From contig NC_057790.1 of the NCBI RefSeq assembly GCF_014905175.1, positions 5,332,001 through 5,396,000 of the forward strand: DNA of 64,000 nucleotides, in the 5' to 3' direction. The DNA comes from Aphidius gifuensis (taxonomy: Eukaryota > Arthropoda > Insecta > Hymenoptera > Braconidae). The notes below the pieces were generated by a model. It searched no databases. It worked only from the letters and a program-made list of their open reading frames with translations, and was not told the DNA's origin. Shown here piece by piece: positions 1 through 13,169 of this stretch; positions within the stretch are counted from its first letter, which is position 1; each line of letters starts with the position of its first letter. A program made the translations under genes and the position numbers.

Positions 1-3000
1 TCTGTGTTTTTGTCTTGGCATATATGCAGCTATATGTTTATATATGTATACAAAGGTGAATGAGGGAGAGTCGCGGAAGGGCGAGCATATTCGCAAACAC
101 GCAAATTTCAAAAGGCCCTCTGTTACTATCTGATGTTCATGAGCATAAACGAGGCGCGGTCTTTTGACGACGTATGCAAATATAGATCGGTCATGATAAA
201 TTGCTCTTGTCAAGGCACCCGGCATTTCGCACGAGCCCATTCAAACACGTTTATTTATACACTAAAAACAGGATTCTGCATATGATTTTGACACAACGGT
301 TAAAACCCAAAAGTTTTTAGACGATATATAAGCTCAATCTTGTTTTTATTTTTTTATTATTTCAACTAGAATTACAATTATAACAATTTTGAGATATAAC
401 ACGAATATTCTTGACACTTACAAACGCGTATACAGATATATTTTATAAAATGGTTGTAGTTTGAAGAGTTGTAAACTCATCTGTATATACTGAAGTGTAT
501 ATGTGTCTGTCTTTTGGCATTAACCCCCATCGACATCGTCTTCATCTTCTACTTAATATATCAATGACATCACGTACGTCTTTCGTATGATCGTATTTCA
601 TCTACTAAAACATCAAGTAGATTCAAAGACGATCTACTGCAATCTTCTCTTTTCTTGTATATACACAAAATCTCTATATACATTGCATGTATGATGTCGC
701 AATCTTCATTGGAGTTGTCTTATTCTCTACACACGTTGTACAAGCCATTATCGTTATTAATTCATTATCGTGATAATTTTAAGACATAGATATACTAACT
801 TGAATGTAGTACAAGTGTATATACAATATTATTCATCTAACTCTAGACGAGCATAAATCACATAATTGTCATTACCACTATCATCATTATCAAAGAGCTT
901 CTACATTCAATAATAACGATAATAATAATAATCAAATTTATGGAATACATGTGATATTAATATGGCATTACATGTGGCAAATAAAATATTAAACATGACA
1001 TTTAAGAAAAAGTTCATGAACCTCAAGCACGCGTTAACATTAATAATAACTATTGTGTGTAGATAACAATTTTTTATTTAATTATCAGTTGAATTTTAGT
1101 GAGATTGTTTGAATTGAAAATTATGATAACTGTGTAGTCAAGTGTGTCACAAAGATAGTCTATCAATTCATAGATGATTATACAGCATATGTCTGCATAT
1201 ATGTCTACAGTCCATTATCCTTATTGGTTCGTTACTGCCATTATTAGCTTATTATCCGTTCACTTTGTTGATCTATACATACACAAACAATGTTTCTATG
1301 TGTATATATTATCCATATATACATTATTATACATTATCGGTCGAAACAAAACAGAAATTTATACTAAAATGACGACGTAAATTGAATATACGAAACGTAA
1401 ATGAATGATTTTAAATTTTATGCATTTATTATCTTAATATTTATTAATTAAATTCTACGTATTACTGTATCAACTGAACATGACATATTTAAAGACAGCT
1501 CTAGTTTGTCACTCAGTTATCTATATATCATAAACTATCTCGTTAGCATCAGATGATTGTCACTAACGATATTTTTTCATATTCATAAATTAATTCTTTA
1601 GTAATAACGTGTTACTGTTAATTTCAATTAAAATCAAATATGTTCGACAAAAGATCAATTTGTATTCTAACATGTAAATTTTTAAATGTCTAAATAAATA
1701 AAACAAATAAGTGATGAATAAATTCATATAACGATTACATAATATTGTTATTGCATATTTTCAGGTATTATCAATTAAGATTTTTATCTTTTATTTACCG
1801 ATCGAAACGAGACGAAAGTCAAATTTTTGTATTTTGGAAACAAACTACGAAAATTTTATGTGTATATATTATCCATATATACATTATGCACCAGATCTAA
1901 AATGACGACGTAAATTGATAGACAAACGTCATGCTTGTTTTGCTTATTATTTTATTTTTACTTGAAAACGTCAAGCTCGTTATATTTCTAACCCTTCTGT
2001 TGATGAATCTAGCTCAAATTCTCTTGGGAAATTTTTTTTATTTTTTTTTTTTCAAACTGTATGGCAAATGCCAGTTGTCAAGACAAAAACACAATATGTA
2101 TTCTACGATATATATATATTTTATTTAGTTTATCTTTTTTTTTTTTTTCACTGTGAAGAAAAAAAAATCAGGGAGAATGAAAGTGTCTGACGACAGTTCG
2201 TCATAAAAGTATATTTTTACGTTTAAGAATATATATAAATTTATTTTTGCTTATATTCTAGACCAGTTTAGCCGTCTGTATGCAATGCAAATCCATGCTA
2301 TTCGAGCCAAGAACCCCCCACGAGTACAGTAATGAGACAATTTAGCTACGAAATTGTCAGTAAAAATGTCCAGTGAGACTCGAAGGGATCCCAGAATTTC
2401 AACAATTCTTTTGTCCTTTATTTTCATGAAGCTTTTATTCAATTCTACTTTCGTCAATGCATGCATGAATTTTATTTTTTGTTTTTTTTTTTATTTGCAT
2501 CAATATTTATTAAATTACAGCAAGAAAAGGCGTGACATGTTGGCTAACAATAAAGGTCCATTGAAGTGGCTCATTATGAGTATCAATAAATCTTTGGATT
2601 ATTTTTTTATTTGACGTAGTCAGTTCAGCTTATAAATTTATACAAGAATATTAAACTTTTATTATACAGATGTAGTTAGAAACTTATTTAAAAAAAAAAA
2701 ATTCAATGAAATGATACATGTCGATGTAGATATACCTGAAATATATTTAAATCCATCCAAAACAAGATACGTAGAATTTTTTGAACGAAAAATAAAAAAA
2801 GGATTGTTGGCTGCACGTGGTTTTCACAAAATGGAATTGCACCCTCACGTCCGATGAGAAATGAGAGAGCATTGCTCCACAATCCATGCACAAAAACACA
2901 AAAAAAGTAAAATAAAAGAAAATAAAAAGAAGTGACAAGGAAGTGGGAAAAAATGAATAGAAAAAAAGAAATTTACACACAAGCTCATCTCACCCTTCTT

Positions 3001-3039
3001 TTCTTTTTTTTTTTTCTACGCATATACATATTTTTTTTT
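1..3039. other. AT-rich stretch without a supported gene
   Basis: I see no exon with a convincing frame and two splice sites here. The sequence is AT-rich with poly-T tracts and short chance ORFs. A slightly GC-richer block at about 60-250 and another at about 2270-2400 could be regulatory or transcribed, but nothing names them. A diverged direct repeat (1297-1385 versus 1857-1918) is listed separately. Confidence 0.5.
1297..1918. repeat. diverged direct repeat pair
   Basis: A 31-bp identical string occurs at 1297-1327 and 1857-1887. A 22-bp identical string containing ATGACGACGTAAATTGA occurs at 1364-1385 and 1897-1918. A loosely similar GATCGAAAC/GGTCGAAAC block lies between the two strings in the first copy and before them in the second. 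This looks like an old local duplication with rearrangement. No coding function is visible. Confidence 0.6.
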
Positions 3040-3427
3040 CTACTTTTTATATGCAAGAATGAAAAGTGCGTTGCATTGAGCCTTCTTGCAATATCTGGGT
3101 AGAATGTATGCACACTGCTGCTGACAAGAGGGATAGGACGTTGACCTGACCTGGTGAAACACATATGAAAATCCTTATATACGCACCACACACTTTGACG
3201 AATAACCATTGACTGTGTTGATGATGTTTGGTTGCGTTGGTGGATGTGTATGCGTTCTAAAGAGCCAACGAATATAAAGAAAAAAAAATGAAAAAAAAAA
3301 ACCAAGCATAGAGATGAGAAGAGTTAAAGAAGGGTGCGAGGAAATACAGGAAACAAATGCATCACATATATATATGCAATACCTGGTAGAGATTTGAGGG
3401 GACACAACCGTTGTTGAGTGCAAAGAC
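3040..3427 (-). CDS. candidate two-exon 3' end of a Cys-rich protein
   Basis: Two minus-strand exons fit together. Exon 3427-3383 is 45 nt, is phase 0 on both sides, follows a TTGCCAG acceptor and ends at CAG before GTATTG; it reads VFALNNGCVPSNLYQ. Exon 3150-3040 follows a TTTCACCAG acceptor and reads 36 codons to TAG, with cysteines in SCQQQC and YCKKAQC. Phases agree. Upstream exons would lie at higher coordinates; one weak possibility starts near 3775 with an acceptor GGCTGCAG and a Cys-rich frame. I recognise no family. Chance open frames are common in this DNA, so this is only a candidate. Confidence 0.25.
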
Positions 3428-4440
3428 CTGGCAATATGGTAAATGCAGAAAACCAATGTGCAATAGGGGTGGTATTAAATAAAAACAGCATTACTCTGTT
3501 AAACAAATTTATAAAATTATTACACTTTACCGAAAAAAAAGGTTAATAATAATAATCATCATCATGATAATAATATAAAAATAAAACGAGAAAACGAGAA
3601 AGTTGAATTTTAAAATGATTCAATGTTTGTCTTTATCGTTTGATGATTATATTTATCAAGAGGTTATTTCAATATTGAGGGTGTATGCACAGTGAGTATA
3701 TGCAGTGATCGAGATACGGTTGCATCAAGTGCATGGTCTTAGAGAAGCTCAGAAGATTGCTGCAACACTGCAGCCATGGGGAGAGAAAAGAGGACTTTAG
3801 CAATGTGGATAGAAAATATGAGACTATGAGTATATATGTTGATAGAGAGAATAAAGAAAGCTACAGTGAAGAAAGGAGAAAAAAAAAATAAAAAAAAATG
3901 TTGAGAGAATGATGGTATGGTTGTGCGAGGTCGGGGTAATGTGACAAGCTTGGGGAGAAGAAGTAAAAGCGCTACCTCGGTCGACTGTACATTATGAATA
4001 CGCTGTGCCATTCACCCCGCTTATTACTTCCTATATAACGTATATTCTCTCTGTCTCTTTGGCATTTTGCTTTCCTTGCAGTATTTCGCTATGGGGGTTT
4101 ATGGTATAACCTACATATGTATACTTGTGTGTGCATAACATATATATAAAATGCACATACACACTGCATTTATATATGCACTGTATTATACTCTGCATTT
4201 GCCTGCACCTGGTTGAAATTTTTTTTCTCAAAGAACTCACTGAGATTGCGTAGAATAATGCAAATATGTATATTTGCCGGCTGAAGCAAGGGGCTTAATT
4301 TACTGACCGATTGAGTGTCAAGCTGATTCATGATTCATCAAGACTTTCAAAAACTCTCAAACATTTTATTACAGGATCAAAAATATTTATCTGTATTTTT
4401 TTAGATAAGTTGGTAAATAATTATTATACAAATTAGTTGA

Positions 4441-4855
4441 CATAGAGATCTCTTCTAAATCTCGTTTGTGAGACGGATAGAAATTTTTCAGAAACAAATT
4501 GAAGAAGAGTTAAGACAAATTGAGTTTTTTTTTAAATATGGATTCTAAGATTGACCTAAATATGTGTAAATAAATTCTTTTAATTTAATAATAACATAAT
4601 CAAATAAGTAAACACTCAAATTTTAAAATTCAACAATATCTACTTGAACCAGCTCTAACTCCGACCTTAAGGTCCGACTTAAGTCCGACTCCGACTCCGA
4701 CTCCAACCTTAAGTCCGACTCTACGTTTTTTTTTTCATCTGTTCTGTCACTGGGAAATTTTTTTATCGTCTCTAATTTTTCTTCAATTCTTCTTTAATTT
4801 GTCTCTGAAAAATCTCTATCCGTCTCAAAAACAAGATTTAGAAGAGATCTCTATG
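4441..4855. mobile_element. foldback / MITE-like inverted-repeat element
   Basis: The arm at 4441-4525 and the arm at 4770-4855 are reverse complements over about 85 bp with scattered mismatches. Both begin at the outer end with CATAGAGATCTCTTCTAAAT and contain GAGACGGATAGA. The 244-bp interior holds a short CCGACT-type tandem array (about 4656-4723). No transposase frame is present. The structure resembles a non-autonomous foldback element or MITE, or a transcribed hairpin. I could not see a clear target-site duplication. Confidence 0.7.
4656..4723. repeat. CCGACT-type hexamer minisatellite
   Basis: Degenerate tandem copies of TCCGACT/CTCCGA alternate with palindromic CCTTAAGG/CTTAAG units. 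The array sits inside the loop of the inverted-repeat element and is much more GC-rich than the surroundings. Confidence 0.75.
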
Positions 4856-7800
4856 AGATCTCAAAAAGACCAATGCAAAAAAAAAAATTAATTGCAAAAG
4901 TCTATTTGTAAATGTTTAGAATTAAATTATCAATTTAAAATTTTTATTTTTTCTGCCACCGGGGCTTGTGAAATGTATGATTATGGCTTGACTCCATACT
5001 GTACTGTTTCTTTATTTGTCAGTTATATATGAAGCTATAAAAAAAGTCAAAAAGATAAGGAAAAAAAAAAACATTAATAAGTGAGATTTAGATTTTGTAT
5101 ATTATACAGTGAAAAAAATTGCATAACGTTGAGCCCTGTAAACACGTGGATTAACAACCGGATAATGAAGTCGGTGTTTCATGCTCTGTGAAATTGCACC
5201 TACTCATACTCACTATTCGATATTCGCTTTGATTACGAATGCCCACGGGTGAAAATACATAGCTCATAAACCTCGACGCGCACTCAGTGTTATTCTGTGA
5301 CGCCTATTATTATTTATTATTTATTCAATATTATTTATAATCATTGAATTTTTAAAATAACAAATTCAAAAAAATTTATTATCCCCAACAACAATATTTA
5401 ATATTAATATTTTTTAATAAAATTTTTGAATGCATTATATATGTGAAAAAAAATTGAATGAAATATAATGAAATACAGCTGTTTATTTTTCATCCAAGTT
5501 TAAGACAAAAGAGTGACTATAAAATTTTAAATGAATTTTTTTTTTATAAAAAGAAACAAAAAAATAAAAATTGTATATATGCTGAAAATATTGCTGGATT
5601 AAGTTTTGAAAATATGAGAGATGCCGTTGACTTCTTGCTCATTTTATTATATCTATAATATGGCAAAAAGGGTATACAGTAAAATAAAATTGTATTATTT
5701 TTCTTCGTGCTTGGAATTTGGATAAGAAAATATAAGTGAATATATGCATATATGTATTTGACATTTTCACGGTTTTCATATTTGAAAAAATGCAGTAATA
5801 TTCCATAACAAAACTCTCAAATGATTTTTCTCATGCTGCAGCAACAATGATTATTTGTTATTACTGTAATTTCAAAGTAAATATATATATTTACTTGGAC
5901 GACACATTAACTTGATTTATTTATAACAAAATTTAATATTGATCATGTAAAAATTGATAAATCAGCTGCATATTAAGTTGAAAATTTTAATGAAAAATGA
6001 TACAGTATTAAGCAGTGGTCTGCAATCTATATTCGTAACCCTTTATCGTCATGTTTGGAGTACTGGTGAACACTGTAAAGGGCGAAAGATCGTTAACAAT
6101 GATGACTATACTCCAAACTGATGATTCCATTTCGAGATGGCGAGTGCAATCATCATTTCCCTTCGTCAATCCCTTTTCTATGCTGAATTATTTCGCTGGG
6201 GGACACAACAACTCCATGGGGTGATATTGTGTGCGCGCGTTCATGTTTCCATTTCTGGTCAATATGAAATGATGAACTACGTGGATTGAAAGCGATCACC
6301 AATGTTAATGGTGTTATAATACCACAACGCAATGACAATATTACATCGTATAATCCGCAATATAACACCCAGGATTCATTTCGTCTTTCATATGCATATA
6401 AATTCAAAATAAAATACAACATTTTTTATCAAATTCACAAATCACTTGACTTTTTTTATGATAAATAAAATTTTCAATTGATTTTTCTTATTTTCCATAA
6501 GGTCAGTTGAAATATTGACTTTTTTATTTGATAAAATTCAATGCTCTTCCTTGAATATCAACAACAAATAATTACAAATTGATAATTGCATTTTATAGCT
6601 TTTTTTTTTTTCATACAAAACAAAACTTGGACATATGTAAACGTTAGCCTGTTTAATTATTTTTTAGTTATACCATCCGTGACCAATACCAGGCTTATTT
6701 TTTTATAAATATAAAACTCATCGGGGGGTACCGAAAGAGAAAATTGTGAAATAAATCCAAAATGCAAAGGCACAAACGCGCGATAGATTGGTTACAAATA
6801 CTTTGACGTTGTGTGTTGTATCGTATACAAAATCTATTTATTATGGTAACTGGTATATAGATCGATTGAAAAAATTTGTATATATTCGTGTTTTAATAAT
6901 TGTAGACAAAAACATACATATATACATTATAAAAGCATGGATGCATTACACCAGTATAATTCAGTAATAATACAATCACAGTGATGACGTGAATATTTTT
7001 AAATATTTCATGGTTTTATTGTCCGTCAGTTATTTTACACATTATTACATGATATTCGTTTCATCTAAAAATTCATATTACCTATACTATATTAAAAATA
7101 CTGTTTGATCTATATGGCTATTGATAAAAAAATAAAAAAATGACAAAATAAAAAAAACAGTATCAAAATAACTTTTGATAGATTAACAAAAAAGCCCAAG
7201 TAATTGATTGGATAATAAATAAAAATAAATTAATAATAAATATAAAATAATATTTTTGTATTGAAGTACACATCAGTGTAAATGTACAATCAAACATATT
7301 ATTGTATATGTATACCTGGAAGGCTTAATTAACTAAATGTCGATGCCAGAGAAAGCATCGTATGTCCATTGGAACAGAGAATCAGATTTGCTTTTGATGA
7401 TTGTAATAACTATACAAGTGTGTATATATATCAATGATGTAACCACAGGTTTCATTGTAAATGGTACACCAATAACATCAACTGCAAATATATATTATTT
7501 TAGTTGCAATGTATTCATTGGAAATCATCCGTACTATTACATTTGTTGTTATATATACACGTAGGCTTTTAAACAAATATAAACATACCACTTGTGGACA
7601 ATTACCCTATATAAATAAACAAAACAGTATATTGTTTATTTTTTTTTATTTACACATAGCATGTTTTACTATACAATATTGTTTATTCACATGACAATAA
7701 TTTGTTCAACTTTAATACACATTTTGTAATTTATTTTTTATTATTTTATTCTATTTTGTTAATGCAATTTATAAATTTAATAGTGTTGTAAATGCTTGTA

Positions 7801-10202
7801 TTACAATAGATCGTTTAAATGTTCAATTTGTTAGTAAAATGTTTAAATGTAATACGAGGTCGTACAAAATTGATAGGCTATATAGCCAACCAAACGATTT
7901 AGAATCCCTTTGAATTTTTCAATTTTATATCCCTTTGGATATATTATTCCCTCGCGTTAAAATAAATATAATTTAAATATTATTTTATTTTTCATTGGTT
8001 CAGTTTTAAATTTAATTTATTGAGATTTTTTGAGGATGTTTAATGCTTTTGTCATTCTCATGTGTATTGTATATCGATCGAACTGATTAATTGGTAATAA
8101 AAAGTCGTTCAGATAAACAAAAATCAATGAAATATCGTGATATATTTGTATATCATGTTTGACAATTGATTGTGATTTGTTCTCTTTGAAATAATTTGTC
8201 TCAATGACGAATGGTCAAAGAATAGATATTATCTACATACAATAATGCCTATATATCCACAGATGTAGATAATACATATACAATAATTCTCTTGAATTTA
8301 TTTCCTATCAATTCATACATACAATTTTTATTTATTCACTATTATTATTATTTTTTTTCTCATCATATCCAATCGTTAAATTCAAATTGAGCATGCCATA
8401 AATGTGAAATTGATTTTTTTTATTTTGAATTTATTTATTTAAAAGTAAAAAAAAAAACTTTTTTTTTTTTTTTTTCAATTATTTTTTATTATTTTTTTTT
8501 TAATATAAAATTTAACATGAATGCAACTTTTTTGTTTTTTTCTTTTTTTTTTTAGTACACCAAACGATTATTATAGAATTCATACTGAACATTGTGATTT
8601 TTTATGTTTGATTTTAATTACCGAATATCGAGTGCAGAAAAAAGTTTTAACTTTTCAGGAATTTTTTTTCTGAAGAGATGGGTAAACATGAGAATTTTAT
8701 AACATTAAAAAAAGTATTATTATCATTTTTTTTTTTTTGTTTTAATATACAAACGTAAAATCTGTGATTGTATAAAAAATACCTGGTCATAAATGTAGAT
8801 AGCTATTGTAGAATCGATCCATAAAACCGAGTGTCATCACAATTCATATATCTACTTTGGTCTTTCTCTCTCTTGGGGCCTCAATGTTGAAAATTCATAT
8901 TTGTGCAACATACTGATGCACCCTTGTGGATTCAATGGCTACTGGTCGATGCTGATATTTAGTGAGAGTGTATACGTATTAACGTGATGTGTTTGACTAT
9001 CGGATATATATATACGCTTGGTTGTTTAAACACATTGCACGTTGTCATATATAATATATGAATAGGTTTGCTCTAATCCCAAAAAGTATATTAAATATTC
9101 AAATATATATATGAACATTTGAATTTATTGTCTACATGTACAAAGAAAATAATTTTAATTTATATATAACTTGAAAATTATTAATTAAACTTATTCATAG
9201 AAACTATTTTAATTATAATTTACAAATATCAAAAATTTATCATTCATAGTTTTATTGACATTTAATTGTGTAAATTTATATTGAAATACATTTCTGAATT
9301 TAATCATTGAATTATATAAGCTCAAGCACAGTCATATTTTCAAAATAATTATCATTTAATTCACAATAAAATTCAACTAAATATTTTAATAAATATGAAA
9401 TGAGTATTTACGAAATTTAAAAAAATAAAAAACTACTTATAAAATATAAATTTTGTGTTAAATTAAAATCAAGTATCAACTGTAAAAAACTCTATTACAA
9501 TAAAAAAAAAATATAAAAATGTCTCGTGAGAAATTTCCAGCTAATTGTATCACCCTTTTTGAACAACAAAATTATTATAAAACATAGTCAGTCATATCGG
9601 ATGTAGATAGACTAACAATTATATTTTAAGGTGTAATTTCGATACGTTAATATCCCTTGTTGTATAAACAAACTGGGGAGTAAAATAGTTATATGCAACA
9701 TTGCAGATTTTAAATTAGATACATATATTGATACACAAAGTATAAATATACATGTTATATATATTGAGGGCAATTTGATGCTTTAAATTGACAGTAGAAG
9801 GTTGACGATATAAACGAGATTCAAGTATAGTGAACGTTCACTCAAATGTTATGTATGTTTCTATGAGATAGGAAAGGCCTCTCTCACTTTACGAGCAATA
9901 TCTAATGAATTGCATCGGGGCCAACGTTAAATTTGACGTTCACGATTATTGCGTATACATTCATGTATTTTCCCGTGAGGATAAAATGTGTGTATATATA
10001 TCCTACAAGTATCCAATGATAAAACGTTAATTTTATAATCCCTCGACGAGTCAAAAAATAATAATAAAATTTCATCTCACTCTCTTCTGACAGCCCTACA
10101 AAAAAAAAACAAAATAAATTAAAAATAAAAAAGATGAAACGCGGGTTAGCAAGCGAGAGAAAAAAAAAAAAGGGAATTAAAAAAATATGTATGCTATTGT
10201 AG
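4856..10202. other. AT-rich stretch without a firm gene
   Basis: This is mostly AT-rich sequence with homopolymer runs. The only island with balanced composition is at about 6040-6310. There a 50-codon plus-strand ORF starts at ATG 6137 (MASAIIISLRQSLF) and stops at 6289, and an 89-codon minus frame is open over the same bases. I cannot tell whether this is a short exon, an RNA promoter or a conserved non-coding element. Confidence 0.4.
6137..6289 (+). CDS. candidate 50-residue small ORF
   Basis: ATG at 6137 in the context CGAGATGGCG opens 50 codons ending at TGA 6287-6289. The stretch is clearly less AT-rich than its flanks. The peptide shows no signal, transmembrane segment or motif that I know. 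The GATGGCG context also resembles a YY1/Pho site, so the island may instead be a promoter. No splice site or polyadenylation signal ties it to a gene. Confidence 0.15.
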   Translation: MASAIIISLRQSLFYAELFRWGTQQLHGVILCARVHVSISGQYEMMNYVD

Positions 10203-13169
10203 GCGAAAGTTACGACTTGCTGACGCCAGTGTTTCGTCACATATCATGAGCCAGATGCCTCTGCAAATTAACCACCATCCAGGTATATATATATCTATGT
10301 TTATATTTAAGCTATATATAGGGAAAAAGGGTTGTGTTTTAAACTTGACTCTCACACACAATTCCAAGCTCAACCACACCTTATGTTACTTCTCATTGTC
10401 GTGTTTTCTCGCACTTTTATATAACACTATACTCTATGTGTGTTGTCAACCGCGAAATGCCGCTTCCATAAACAAGCAAACTTACACATACACTACTTTT
10501 TTTTATATAGTAACAAAGTTGTGCTTTACGAAGCATATATTACAACTCAGTGTATAAAATATATTTTACATATATTAAAAATTACATAAAGTTTTTTTTT
10601 TTTTTTTTTTTTTGAATGTTACAATGCTAATACTTGATCATTTTTTTTTCATTTTCATTTTGATATACAATTGTCTTACAATTGACAAATCACAATGAGA
10701 TAGAAAAAAAAAAAAGGGTTTCTCATCAAAGATTGTTGGGGTGGTAATCATTGAACATTTCTTAAACCTCTTTTGGCTCCATTATGATTCATGCGTGTCA
10801 TTAAACTCTTTTTTTTTTTTTTTTTAACTATATGTTTTTGTTTTTTCTATTTTTCATTTTTTTCCCTGTATGATGAGAAGGATGACGCTGAGATTTTAAT
10901 TACAACCGAATGGAAATACCCGTATATATTTATTTTTGCATTTTCACATGTCCTCTAATATTTGCTGATTGTTAATCGAAATTTTTTTGTCATTAAAACA
11001 AAACATATTTTTTTAATACTCTACAAAAAATTGTTGGCAAAAAAAGAATCCATGGTGAGACAAATATAACAATTTCTTGTATGTACAAATTAAAAATGCA
11101 AAAATATTTCAAAAAAAAAAAAAAATAGTACATATTATTATAATTGTCAATAAGTTGAATGACCTGAACCCTGTGAGTTTTTACTGCATCTCTTGTTCAA
11201 CCCTAAGTTGTCCTCTGATTTAAGTCTCTTTCATCTGTAATGCGTCTTTAAAATGAAAGAAAAAAAAATGCAGGACATTGCCCTGATGTTGAGCCGAAAG
11301 GGTTTGACACCACTGGCACACAGATGCATATGTGAAACAGCCATACATATATTACATCATGATATGTACATGTATATGTGGTTTGGCAGTGTACATGTAG
11401 AGTATATACAGAAGGAAGACATGGGTATTACATGCAAATAAATATGCCACGAAGCCATGGAGTGAGTTACCTACCACACCGTCAGGGTGCAACAATAGGC
11501 TTCTTGGGTCACCATGGCAACCCCATCAATCCCCTGGCAACAGCTTGAGATCTTAAAGGAGAAAGAATTCGCGCTTTGCATTAATCATGAAATAGATTTT
11601 TCTTTTTATTTTTCTCATTTTTTTTTTTTTCTTTATTTATTTATATTTTTTTTTTCATTCTAGTTTTTTTCTTTTTTTCTCTAATTACGTGTATATATAT
11701 ATTTTCTACAGTTGCATCAAGTATCATCGTGTTGTATACTCAAAACTTTGTTTTCTGGATGGAAATTGTTTTTCAACAACGTCGTTGGTAACTTTGTGGA
11801 ATGCAGATTATTATTTGTTCAACGTTGATTGTTTTTTTTTTATTATTTTTTTTTTTTTTTTTTTGTACTTATCGAGTGAGTTTTTTTTAAATGAAAAATA
11901 CTATGGACAATGAATAATTTTCTTTTGCTCTCATTAATTCTTCAGTCTTTTGATATGCAGATTATATTGTTTTAAAATATAAAAATGAAATATATATGAT
12001 TGACGTTGATTTGTTTGGCCAAGTTTAATGAACTAAACTTGTAAAGAAAAAACAAAGCAAAAAATTTATTTTGTTAAATTTTAAAACTCAAGTTAAATGT
12101 TAAATTAACATCTAATAAAAATGTAAACCTATTTGGACATTTAAAAAGTGTTGAGTTTTACATTTTTTTATTTCAACTGTTTACATTACAAGTGTCCAAG
12201 AAACTATATACTTTTGTTTTTAGATTTATTACTCTGCACATGGCAGAAATAAAAAAAAAAAAGATGAATCGTTTCATAAGAATTCATGAAACTAAATGCT
12301 TCCGCGCTTGTAATTCAGCCTTTTCAGTTGTCCATTTTATTTATTCATTTTTTTTTTTTTTTTTCTACTTTCTCATTTTTCTTCATCAACATCATTTTTT
12401 CTTCATCGTGCTTCACACCTTGTCCCTTGAAAGATAAAAAAAATTTTGCTCTTTATAGTTTCTTTTATCTTTTCATACAGTATACTCGTTAAAAAGTAAA
12501 GCAAAAGTGAGCCTTGTTGAGTGATTCGCTTGGCTGACAATGATGGATTTTTAACTTTTTTTTTTTACAAAAATTTTAATGTACCTCTCTCCGGGCCGGA
12601 TTTCAGCTGAATGATAATGAATAAAGCACTTGATGCAAAATATCCAAACTCCGGCAATCAGATTAGAAATTGGACAGAACACCTGAAACAAAGAAAAAAC
12701 AATCAAGAATCAAGACAATGTTAAAATTAAAAAAAAAAAAAAAAGAAAAAACCGTTTCAAGGAAGAAGACATTAATGAAGATTGTGTTCAAAGTTTTGTG
12801 TTGATCAATGACATTTATTTAAATGGTATGTATTTGAAGATAATAACATTATAGCTCTATATTTTGGACAGTAGATAAGCTTGTGTCATATTATGATGAT
12901 GATCGATTGGCAACCAACTGAGAACTAATTATAGTCTCGTCAAAGGGGTTGTTGTATTGACTCGCCTGAGTATGCAGATGATGCAAGGATCAAGGGATCA
13001 ATACAGTTTGCAATTTAAATATTTTTTGATTTTACATATATTTCATTTTTTTTTAAATTTTTTTTCCACAGGTTGCATGAACAAAGAGACTGAGAGTGAT
13101 ATGAGAGACTGGCTGAATGACGTCAATGTATTATATGCAACTGTGGAAAATGTGTACTCTGAGGATTGA
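10203..13169 (+). CDS. candidate two-exon small gene
   Basis: Exon 10203-10282 follows TATTGTAG and ends CATCCAG before GTATAT. ATG at 10246 gives twelve codons and phase 1. Exon 13072-13169 follows a strong TTTTTTTTCCACAG acceptor, and in phase 1 it reads 31 further codons to TGA (CMNKETESDMRDWLNDVN and onward). The joined product would be 44 residues, acidic at the C end. The phases match but 2.8 kb of intron separates the exons and no family is recognised. They may equally be exons of a non-coding RNA. Confidence 0.22.
11475..11551 (-). CDS. candidate internal exon, minus strand
   Basis: The block is GC-richer than its surroundings. On the minus strand it follows a pyrimidine-rich acceptor ending CTCCTTTAAG and ends before GTAGGT. 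With incoming phase 0 it is open throughout, reading ISSCCQGIDGVAMVTQEAYC and on, leaving phase 2. The same bases contain an RFX X-box-like palindrome, so a regulatory reading is also possible. It does not join in phase to the minus exon at 12585-12682. Confidence 0.3.
11508..11521. promoter_or_regulatory. RFX X-box-like motif
   Basis: GTCACCATGGCAAC fits the X-box consensus GTNRCC-N0-3-RGYAAC, the binding site of RFX factors in promoters of ciliary and sensory-neuron genes. A second half-like CCTGGCAAC lies 23 bp downstream. The motif is visible directly; binding is inferred. It overlaps a possible minus-strand exon, so the match may be coincidental. Confidence 0.35.
12585..12682 (-). CDS. 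candidate internal exon with hydrophobic segment
   Basis: The minus strand shows an excellent acceptor (TTTTCTTTGTTTCAG) at 12683 and a GTACAT donor at 12584. Only one of the three frames is open: it starts in phase 0 with VFCPISNLIAGVWIFC, continues IKCFIHYHSAEIRPGE and leaves phase 2. The first 22 residues are hydrophobic and could be a transmembrane segment. Base composition is richer in G and C than the flanks. I do not recognise the family, and I could not find the partner exons with certainty. Confidence 0.45.
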
